DNA of 64,000 bases, from contig NZ_JABWRY020000001.1 in NCBI RefSeq assembly GCF_014269205.2, positions 5,132,001 to 5,196,000 of the forward strand, written 5' to 3'. The first letter of the stretch is position 1; every line of letters starts with the position of its first letter. Origin of the DNA: Pseudomonas kermanshahensis (lineage in GTDB: Bacteria; Pseudomonadota; Gammaproteobacteria; Pseudomonadales; Pseudomonadaceae). Made by a program: the position numbers and the translations under genes. Below are positions 57,853-64,000 of the stretch, in pieces. Below the pieces are notes generated by a model, which was given only the letters and a program-made list of their open reading frames with translations, did not search any database and had not been told where the DNA came from.

Positions 57853-58881
57853 TTACTGCTCCTTGGCTTCGTCCATCTTCAGCGTGCCATCTTCGAAGAT
57901 GTTCAGCTTCTGACGCAGCTCGCGTGGCTGCATCGGCGCTTGCTCTGCGCCCGGCACAGCGGGGGCCGAAGAAGCCCCTGGCGCGGCGCCGGCAGGCGGT
58001 GCTGGCTGGGCCGGAGGCGTTTCGGGCGCAGCCTGCTCACCTTCGATGTCACGCTGGGCCTTCTTGGTCAGCACGATGATGTCGATACGCCGGTTGACCG
58101 GGTTGAACGGGTTCTTGCGGTCGAACAACGACGACGACGCATAACCCACCACCCGGGCCACTTGCCCATCCGGATAGCCCCCGGCAACCAGCGCACGCCG
58201 CGCCGCGTTGGCACGGTTGGCCGACAACTCCCAGTTGCCGAACTCACCGGTGCCGGCGAACGGCTTGGCATCGGTGTGGCCGCTGACGCTGATCTTGTTC
58301 GGCACCGCCTTGATGGTGTCGGCCATGGCCAGCAGGATGTCTTCGAAATACGGCTGCAGACGCGCACTGCCGAGGTCGAACATCGGCCGGTTCTCGGCAT
58401 CCATAATCTGGATACGCAAACCGTCCTGGGTGATCTCGAACAGGATCTGGTCCTTGAACTTCTGCAGTTGCGGGTTTTCTTCGACCTTGTTCTGCAGTTC
58501 CTGCAGCAACAGCTCAAGGCGCTCGCGCTCGACCTGTTCGGCCATGGTCTCGACCTGGTCCTTGTTCAGCTGAACCGTGGACTCCTGTGTCGGCTCGGTC
58601 TTCACCTCAGGGTTGATGGTCTTTTCCGGCGCCATCTCGGGCGAGCCGCCCAGGTCGATCACGTAGGGCGTGCCACTCTCGGAGAAGCCGATCGGGTCCT
58701 GGAAGTAACCGGCAATGGCGATTTTCTGCTCGGGGGTGGCTGTGGATAACAGCCACAGCACCAGGAAAAACGCCATCATCGCCGTGGCGAAGTCGGCAAA
58801 GGCGATTTTCCAGGCGCCGCCATGATGGCCGCCGCCGAAGCGCTTGACGCGCTTGATGATGATCGGCTGATTGTTTTCCAT
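57853..58881 (-). CDS. motB: Flagellar motor stator protein MotB
   Basis: A 342-residue stator: one membrane segment at about 29-48 with the proton-binding Asp30 (FADFATAMMAFFLVLWLL), plug helix, and OmpA-like peptidoglycan-binding domain (ISVSGHTDAKPF...NRRIDIIVL). The C-terminal tail is Pro/Ala-rich. It anchors the stator to the wall. Three bases separate it from motA. Confidence 0.95.
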   Translation of the reverse strand: MENNQPIIIKRVKRFGGGHHGGAWKIAFADFATAMMAFFLVLWLLSTATPEQKIAIAGYFQDPIGFSESGTPYVIDLGGSPEMAPEKTINPEVKTEPTQESTVQLNKDQVETMAEQVERERLELLLQELQNKVEENPQLQKFKDQILFEITQDGLRIQIMDAENRPMFDLGSARLQPYFEDILLAMADTIKAVPNKISVSGHTDAKPFAGTGEFGNWELSANRANAARRALVAGGYPDGQVARVVGYASSSLFDRKNPFNPVNRRIDIIVLTKKAQRDIEGEQAAPETPPAQPAPPAGAAPGASSAPAVPGAEQAPMQPRELRQKLNIFEDGTLKMDEAKEQ

Positions 58882-58884
58882 GAC

Positions 58885-59736
58885 TCAGCGACCGCGAACC
58901 GCTTGTTCCAGCTCGGCAAAACTTGGGCGGTGTTTCGGGTAGAGCACCTTGCGCCCGAATTCCACAGCCAGGGATGGCGGCATGCCAGAGGCCGACGCGA
59001 CCAGCGAGGCCTTGATCGACTCATAAAGGTTGAGCTCTTCCTTGGCATCGTGCTCCAGGCACTTGGCCAAGGGGCCGAAGAAGCCATAGGCCGCCAAGAT
59101 ACCGAAGAACGTACCGACCAACGCCGCACCGACGTGCATGCCGATGGCCGCCTGGTCGCCGTCGCCCAGCGAGGCCATGGTCACCACGATACCCAGTACC
59201 GCCGCAACGATACCGAAGCCGGGCATGCCGTCGGCAATGCCGGTCACCGCGTGGGAGGGGTGTTCGAGCTCTTCCTTCATGCTCAGCAGCTCCATGTCGA
59301 ACAAGCCTTCGAGCTCGTGCGGGGCCATGTTGCCGGTGGACATGATGCGCAAGTAGTCGCAGACGAACGCCGTCATGCGCTCATCCGCCAGCACGGTGGG
59401 GTACTTGGCGAAGATCGGGCTGGCTGCGGCGTCCTCGATATCACTCTCGATGGCCATCATGCCTTCACGACGGCTCTTGTTGAGGATCTCGTACACCAGG
59501 CCCAGCACTTCCAGGTAGAAGGCATGGGAGAAGCGCGACCCGAACATCTTCATCGACTTCTTGATGACGTGCATGGTCATGTGGCCAGGGTTGGCCTGCA
59601 AGAATGCACCGAAGGCCGCACCGCCGATGATCAGTACTTCGAACGGCTGGATCAGCGCCGCAATCTTGCCGTGGGAGAGCACGTATCCGCCGAGCACGCT
59701 CGCGAATACGACGATGATGCCGATAATTTTAGCCAT
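58885..59736 (-). CDS. motA: Flagellar motor stator protein MotA
   Basis: A 283-residue proton-channel subunit with four hydrophobic segments (about 1-22, 33-50, 168-190, 200-222), the cytoplasmic loop with MMAIESDIEDAAASP and ADERMTAFVCDYLR, and GMPGFGIVAAVLGIVVTM. With MotB it forms the ion-driven stator. First gene of motAB, with a sigma28 promoter upstream. Confidence 0.96.
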   Translation of the reverse strand: MAKIIGIIVVFASVLGGYVLSHGKIAALIQPFEVLIIGGAAFGAFLQANPGHMTMHVIKKSMKMFGSRFSHAFYLEVLGLVYEILNKSRREGMMAIESDIEDAAASPIFAKYPTVLADERMTAFVCDYLRIMSTGNMAPHELEGLFDMELLSMKEELEHPSHAVTGIADGMPGFGIVAAVLGIVVTMASLGDGDQAAIGMHVGAALVGTFFGILAAYGFFGPLAKCLEHDAKEELNLYESIKASLVASASGMPPSLAVEFGRKVLYPKHRPSFAELEQAVRGR

Positions 59737-59801
59737 AGGTTCAAAGCACTTGCTGTCGTGGTCGGGGTATGAGACTGGGAGCTTTAAAACTCTTCTTCTA
59801 C

Positions 59802-59828
59802 TTATCGGCAGAACTGCGCCAGACTATA
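59802..59828 (-). promoter_or_regulatory. Sigma28 (FliA) promoter of motAB
   Basis: Minus strand TATAGTCT (59828-59821), 11-base spacer, GCCGATAA (59809-59802): the FliA consensus TAAAGTTT-N11-GCCGATAA with a perfect -10 and two mismatches in the -35. Predicted start near 59795, about 60 bases before the motA ATG. Confidence 0.85.
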
Positions 59829-59867
59829 GCCACTCAAAGCGAAAAGCCAGTTCGGACTGATGTCAAA

Positions 59868-61403
59868 ATGCCAATTGAAACCAAGGTGCCCGCTCAGCCG
59901 CCGCGTACGTTAGAGGCTTGGGTAAAGCTGCTGGAGAGTGTCCGCATCCCCGTGCCGAAGCACAGTCACGACCGGGTAATCGCTGCCATCAATGACAGCC
60001 GCCGCTCGCTGCGCGATATCGCCGAACTGATGCAGGACAGCCCGGCATTGGTGCTTTCCGTGCTGCGTGAGGCCAATCACCCGACCAACGCCAGCCAGGC
60101 CGAGCCTGCCGAGAGCCTGGAAATCGCCCTTAACCGGCTGGGCCTGGCCCGCACCGAGCAGTTGCTCAAGCGCCTGCCCTCCGTGCCCGTCGAAGAAATC
60201 CCGCCAGTGCTCAGCCAGTTCCAGCTGATCAGCCAGCACGCTTCGCAGCAGGCCAGCGGCCTGTTCGCCAGCCGCCTGGCACGGCTGTGGCAGGAAATTC
60301 ACTGGGGCAGCCTGCTGTTCCTGTCACCCCTGTGGCCGCTGGCACTGGCCTACCCCAAGCTGCTCGACACCTGGGAGCTGCGGGTTATCCACAAAGGCGA
60401 GGACGCCGCACAGGTAGAAGAAGAACTGTTTGGCGTGCGCATCATGGCGCTGTGCCGGACCATGGCGGAGTACTGGCGCTTGCCGCAGTGGGTAACCCAG
60501 GGTTACCGCCTGCTGCTGGAAGAACGCGAACAACTGGCCCAGGTGCTGAGTATCGCCCGCGACGAAGACCTGCTCAGCCAGCAACACCGCCTGGATGCCG
60601 AGCCGGGCCTGCGCCGCTGGTTCAACCAGCCGGCCAACACCGTGCTGCTGGCCAACAACCTTGCGCTGGCGGCGCAGGTGGGCTGGGACAACCCGCACCT
60701 GCTGCGTTGGCAGCTGCTGACTGCGCTCTACCTGCAAACCTCGCTGGAAGACGTGCAGCAGCAAGTGCACCAGCAGGCTGCGGCCAGCGCCCGCCGCCAC
60801 GCCAGGCATGCCCTGTTCCACCCGGCGGAAGCACTGATCTGGCCCTGGCACCAGCGCCGCCCGCACCCGGACATGCTAGCCCCACCACCGCCCAGTAGCG
60901 ACGACCTGGCGCGCTGGCGCAAGCTGTGCCAGGACCTGTTGGCCCAGCCCAGCCCGTTCACCAATACCGTGCACCTGGCCACCCAGGCCCGCGAAGCCCT
61001 ACTGGCCTGCGGCATGCAACGCATCCTGCTGCTGAGCCTGGACAAGGCCAGCGACTACTTGCGCGTGCAACAGACCGCCGGCTTGCCCAAAGAAGCCGGA
61101 GCCCTGGCCCTGCAGGTGTCGCAAAACAAACTGCTGCAAAAGCTGATGGCCCAGGCCGGACAGTTGCGCATCACCCCGGAAAACCACAGCCAGTTCTCGG
61201 CCCTGCTGCCCGCCCCGCTGCGCGCCCTGTTCCGCAGCGAGCACGTGCTGCTGCGCTCGCTGGCGGTAAACGATCAGGTGCTGATGCTGATGGTGGCCGA
61301 CCAGGGCTGCCGGCCATTGGCCGATATCAGCGTGCAAGCCTTTGGTAAAACCGCGCAATGCATCGAGCGCGCGCTGTCGGTGTTTGCCAACCGCAAGGGC
61401 TGA
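59868..61403 (+). CDS. HDOD-domain protein with GAF-like C-terminal part
   Basis: A 511-residue protein. Residues about 15-200 form an HDOD domain (VRIPVPKHSHDRVIAAI, DSPALVLSVLREANHP, SLEIALNRLGLART); the HD metal ligands are missing, as is usual for HDOD. The C-terminal 130 residues (QAREALLACGMQRILLLSLD...NDQVLMLMVADQG) resemble a GAF-type module. HDOD proteins act as signalling adapters, often in motility. The start at 59868 lies in the divergent region with motAB. The longer frame to 59769 crosses the motA promoter. Confidence 0.8.
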   Translation: MPIETKVPAQPPRTLEAWVKLLESVRIPVPKHSHDRVIAAINDSRRSLRDIAELMQDSPALVLSVLREANHPTNASQAEPAESLEIALNRLGLARTEQLLKRLPSVPVEEIPPVLSQFQLISQHASQQASGLFASRLARLWQEIHWGSLLFLSPLWPLALAYPKLLDTWELRVIHKGEDAAQVEEELFGVRIMALCRTMAEYWRLPQWVTQGYRLLLEEREQLAQVLSIARDEDLLSQQHRLDAEPGLRRWFNQPANTVLLANNLALAAQVGWDNPHLLRWQLLTALYLQTSLEDVQQQVHQQAAASARRHARHALFHPAEALIWPWHQRRPHPDMLAPPPPSSDDLARWRKLCQDLLAQPSPFTNTVHLATQAREALLACGMQRILLLSLDKASDYLRVQQTAGLPKEAGALALQVSQNKLLQKLMAQAGQLRITPENHSQFSALLPAPLRALFRSEHVLLRSLAVNDQVLMLMVADQGCRPLADISVQAFGKTAQCIERALSVFANRKG

Positions 61404-61447
61404 GCCTTGCGCTACAATCGCCCCTCTTTCCACACTGGAGACCGTGG

Positions 61448-62257
61448 ATGACTGACTTTTCCGGCCTGCCCCTGGTGATCGAAGCCGCAGACCTGCTGCC
61501 GCGCCTGGATTCGCCACAGCTGATCCTGGTCGACCTGAGCAGCGCCAACCGCTATGTCAGCGGCCATATCCCCGGCGCACGCTTCGTCGAGGGCAAGCGC
61601 ACCCAGCTGGGCCAGCCTCCTGCGCCCGGCCTGCTGCCGGCCTTGGGCGATCTGGAAAAACTGTTCAGCGAACTCGGCCACCGCGACGACGCCGTCTATG
61701 TGGTGTATGACGATGAAGGCGGCGGCTGGGCCGGGCGCTTCATCTGGTTGCTCGACGTGATCGGCCACAAGGCTTACCACTACCTCAATGGTGGTATCCA
61801 GGCCTGGCCGGCAGACACGCTGGTGACCGACGTACCGGCGCCGGCGAACACGCCCGTACGCTTGCACGTGCATGGCGAGCCAACCGCCACCCGCGAATAC
61901 CTGCAAAGCCGCCTGGGCGCCGATGACCTGGTCATCTGGGACGCCCGCGGCCCGCAGGAATACAGCGGCGAGAAGGTTCTGGCGGCCAAAGGCGGTCATA
62001 TTCCCGGCGCGATCAACTTCGAGTGGACTGCCGGCATGGACCTCAATGACCACCTGCGCATCCGCCAGGACATCGCCGACGTCCTCGAAAAGCTGGGCAT
62101 CACCCCCGACAAGGAAGTGATCACCCACTGCCAGACCCACCGCCGCTCCGGTTTCACCTACCTGGTGGCCAAATCCCTCGGCTACCCACGCGTCAAGGCC
62201 TACGCCGGCTCGTGGAGCGAATGGGGCAACCACCCGGACACGCCTGTAGAAGTCTAA
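61448..62257 (+). CDS. rhdA: Thiosulfate sulfurtransferase (rhodanese)
   Basis: A 269-residue two-domain rhodanese. The catalytic loop THCQTHRRSGFTY gives Cys228 and has the CQTH(H/R)RS signature of Azotobacter RhdA; the N-terminal rhodanese domain lacks the cysteine. It moves sulphane sulphur from thiosulphate to acceptors and may supply sulphur for cyanide detoxification or Fe-S repair. ATG 61448 begins MTDFSGLP. Confidence 0.93.
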   Translation: MTDFSGLPLVIEAADLLPRLDSPQLILVDLSSANRYVSGHIPGARFVEGKRTQLGQPPAPGLLPALGDLEKLFSELGHRDDAVYVVYDDEGGGWAGRFIWLLDVIGHKAYHYLNGGIQAWPADTLVTDVPAPANTPVRLHVHGEPTATREYLQSRLGADDLVIWDARGPQEYSGEKVLAAKGGHIPGAINFEWTAGMDLNDHLRIRQDIADVLEKLGITPDKEVITHCQTHRRSGFTYLVAKSLGYPRVKAYAGSWSEWGNHPDTPVEV

Positions 62258-62266
62258 GGAACCTGC

Positions 62267-63130
62267 ATGAAATCCCGTTTGTTCATCATCAGCCAGTACC
62301 TGCTGCCGCACCACCTGCTGTCGCGGCTGGCCGGCTGCATTGCCGAGTGCCGTGCACGCTGGTTCAAAAATGCCTTCACCGCCTGGTTTGCCAAGCGCTA
62401 CCAGGTGAACATGTCCGAGGCCCTGGTCGAAGACCTGAGCGCTTACGAACACTTCAACGCCTTCTTCACCCGTGCCCTGAAGCCCGGCGCCCGTCCGCTG
62501 GACGAAACGCCCGGTGCCATCCTGTGCCCGGCCGACGGCGCGGTCAGCCAGCTTGGCCCGATCGAGCACGGCCGCATCTTCCAGGCCAAGGGCCACGGCT
62601 TCAGCGCGCAAGAGCTGCTGGGCGGCGATCCAGCCATGGCTGCGCCGTTCATGGGCGGTGAGTTTGCCACCATCTACCTGTCGCCGAAGGACTACCACCG
62701 TGTGCACATGCCGCTGGCCGGCACCCTGCGCGAGATGGTGTACGTGCCGGGCCGCCTGTTCTCGGTGAACCAGACCACTGCAGAAAACGTCCCCGAGCTG
62801 TTTGCCCGTAACGAGCGTGTGGTGTGCCTGTTCGACACCGAGCGTGGGCCGATGGCCGTGGTGCTGGTAGGTGCGATGATCGTCGCCTCGATCGAGACGG
62901 TCTGGGCCGGTTTGGTAACCCCGCCCAAGCGTGAGCTGAAGACCTTCCGTTACGACGAAGGCAGCCGCGCGCCGATCCACTTGGAAAAAGGCGCCGAGCT
63001 GGGCCGCTTCAAACTGGGTTCGACCGCCATCGTGCTGTTCGGGCCAGAGCAGGTGAAGTGGGCAGAAAGCCTGGGTGCCGGTTCGGCGGTGCGCATGGGG
63101 CAGCTACTGGCAGCGCCTGCCGAAGCCTGA
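62267..63130 (+). CDS. psd: Phosphatidylserine decarboxylase proenzyme
   Basis: A 287-residue proenzyme. The self-cleavage motif LGST lies at 250-253; cleavage between Gly251 and Ser252 makes the pyruvoyl group of the alpha chain. [13 protein letters not shown] and CPADGAVSQ are standard. It makes phosphatidylethanolamine at the inner membrane. AAGGA precedes the ATG, nine bases after the rhdA stop. Confidence 0.97.
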   Translation: MKSRLFIISQYLLPHHLLSRLAGCIAECRARWFKNAFTAWFAKRYQVNMSEALVEDLSAYEHFNAFFTRALKPGARPLDETPGAILCPADGAVSQLGPIEHGRIFQAKGHGFSAQELLGGDPAMAAPFMGGEFATIYLSPKDYHRVHMPLAGTLREMVYVPGRLFSVNQTTAENVPELFARNERVVCLFDTERGPMAVVLVGAMIVASIETVWAGLVTPPKRELKTFRYDEGSRAPIHLEKGAELGRFKLGSTAIVLFGPEQVKWAESLGAGSAVRMGQLLAAPAEA

Positions 63131-63149
63131 GGCCAGCAAGTACACATGC

Positions 63150-63272
63150 CCCTGCAGGAGCAGCCTTGTGCTGCGAAGAGGCCAGCGAAGACAGCTAAAT
63201 CTTCGCCGCTTCACCGGCCTCTTCGCAGCGCAAGGCTGCTCCTACAGAGATCAGGGCTGCAAAGCAGCCCCA
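63150..63272. repeat. REP-like inverted pair, 'CAAGGCTGCTCC' variant
   Basis: Opposed arms GGAGCAGCCTTGTGCTGCGAAGAGGCC and its partner GGCCTCTTCGCAGCGCAAGGCTGCTCC, between convergent psd and serB. Confidence 0.85.
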
Positions 63273-63281
63273 AAACTCGAA

Positions 63282-64000
63282 TCAGCCGCGCGCGTCGCGG
63301 TCACGCAGCCCCAGCAGGTACAGCACACCGTCCAGCCCCAGGGTCGAAATCGCCTGCTTGGCCGATTGACGTACCAGCGGCTTGGCACGGAACGCCACGC
63401 CCAGGCCTGCCAAGGACAGCATCGGCAGGTCATTGGCACCATCACCCACGGCGATGGTCTGGTCCAGTTGCAAGCCCTCTTCGCTGGCCAACTGCTGCAG
63501 CAGCTCAGCCTTGCGCTGCGCATCGACGATAGGTTCAACGGCCACGCCAGTTACCTTGCCGTCGACCACTTCCAGCTCGTTGGCGAACACGTAATCGATG
63601 CCCAGGCGCGCCTGCACCTGTCGGGCGAAGTACGTAAAGCCACCCGACAGAATCGCAGTCTTGTAGCCCAGGCGCTTGAGCTCGGCGAACAGGTTCTCGG
63701 CACCTTCGGTCAGGCGCAGCGAGGCACCGATCTCATCCAGCACGCCCACGTCCAGGCCCTTGAGCAACGCCATGCGCTCTTTGAAGCTGGCGCGGAAGTC
63801 CAGCTCGCCGCGCATGGCCCGCTCAGTGATTGCAGCCACTTGCTCGCCGACGCCGGCGGCCTTGGCCAGTTCGTCAATGACCTCGGCCTCGATCAGCGTC
63901 GAGTCCATGTCGAACACCGCCAGGCGGCGGTTGCGACGGAACAAGTCGTCCTTCTGGAAGGCGATGTCGATGCTCAACGCTTCAGCCAGGGCGAAGAAGT
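63282..64000 (-). CDS. serB: Phosphoserine phosphatase SerB, C-terminal part
   Basis: The catalytic HAD domain with FDMDSTLIE (nucleophile motif DxDST), ILSGGFTYF and GDGANDLPML. The frame stays open to the window edge (...FFALAEALSIDIAFQ), so the N-terminal ACT-like part lies outside. It hydrolyses phosphoserine in serine synthesis. An apparent start at 63977 is a TTG inside the gene. Confidence 0.95.
   Translation of the reverse strand, partial: FFALAEALSIDIAFQKDDLFRRNRRLAVFDMDSTLIEAEVIDELAKAAGVGEQVAAITERAMRGELDFRASFKERMALLKGLDVGVLDEIGASLRLTEGAENLFAELKRLGYKTAILSGGFTYFARQVQARLGIDYVFANELEVVDGKVTGVAVEPIVDAQRKAELLQQLASEEGLQLDQTIAVGDGANDLPMLSLAGLGVAFRAKPLVRQSAKQAISTLGLDGVLYLLGLRDRDARG

Overview
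The window is chromosomal DNA of a fluorescent pseudomonad, most likely of the Pseudomonas putida group. The basis is high-GC coding DNA with Pseudomonas-type proteins throughout, many palindromic REP elements carrying the P. putida-type core (TTCGCGGG..AAGCCCGCTCC..CAGG), and gene orders typical of Pseudomonas (rpsF-rpsR-membrane protein-rplI-dnaB; nnrD-tsaE-amiB-mutL-miaA-hfq-hflX-hflK-hflC-hisZ-purA; orn/rsgA/motBA/HDOD/rhdA/psd/serB). There is no prophage, insertion sequence, integron, CRISPR array or obvious island. It is core genome, and the interest lies in intergenic DNA and a few small or odd genes.

Layout. 1-2.0 kb: end of a urea ABC transporter operon (urtD', urtE) and a GNAT acetyltransferase. 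2.0-4.7 kb: chaperone block, cbpA-cbpM on the minus strand with a sigma32-like promoter, back to back with a YegD-type Hsp70. 4.8-15.3 kb: AI-2E family permease, PsiF protein, AraC regulator with a divergent EamA exporter, a signal-less lipase, OsmE lipoprotein, ferritin-like protein, AsmA protein, a 15-residue-repeat exported protein, a DesT-like TetR regulator, an AGE-family sugar isomerase and a small unknown gene. 15.4-22.3 kb: YdfG-type SDR, a 600-bp gene-free stretch packed with DnaA-box-like 9-mers, then livK-livH-livM-livG-livF with a consensus sigma54 promoter. 22.3-25.9 kb: pncB-nadE (NAD salvage), azurin with an ANR-like box, and a LOG-family gene with a structured leader. 25.9-35.5 kb: ygiQ, dnaB, the rpsF-rpsR-(membrane protein)-rplI operon, rlmB, rnr. 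35.7-36.1 kb: two identical tRNA-Leu(CAG) genes with promoter and terminator. 36.2-40.8 kb: Fe(III) ABC binding protein and permease, and a chemoreceptor. 41-53.3 kb: the long minus-strand series from nnrD to purA. 53.4-64 kb: queG, TRIC-like membrane protein, orn, rsgA, a TIR-like small protein, motB/motA with a sigma28 promoter, a divergent HDOD protein, rhdA, psd, and serB cut by the window end.

How it fits together: nitrogen supply (urea and branched-chain amino acid uptake, the latter apparently under NtrC/sigma54), NAD synthesis and repair (pncB, nadE, nnrD), translation and RNA quality control (ribosomal proteins, tRNAs, rnr, rlmB, orn, rsgA, miaA, tsaE, queG, hfq), replication and repair (dnaB, mutL), protein quality control (cbpAM, YegD, hflKC, hflX) and motility (motAB, chemoreceptor).

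Best leads for something undescribed: the DnaA-box cluster at 16148-16691, the NtrC/sigma54 architecture and the hairpin over the livH ribosome binding site in the liv locus, the structured leader with a short ORF before the LOG gene, the 45-bp tandem-repeat gene, and the TIR-like protein next to rsgA. All positions were read by eye; no alignment, folding or database search was run.
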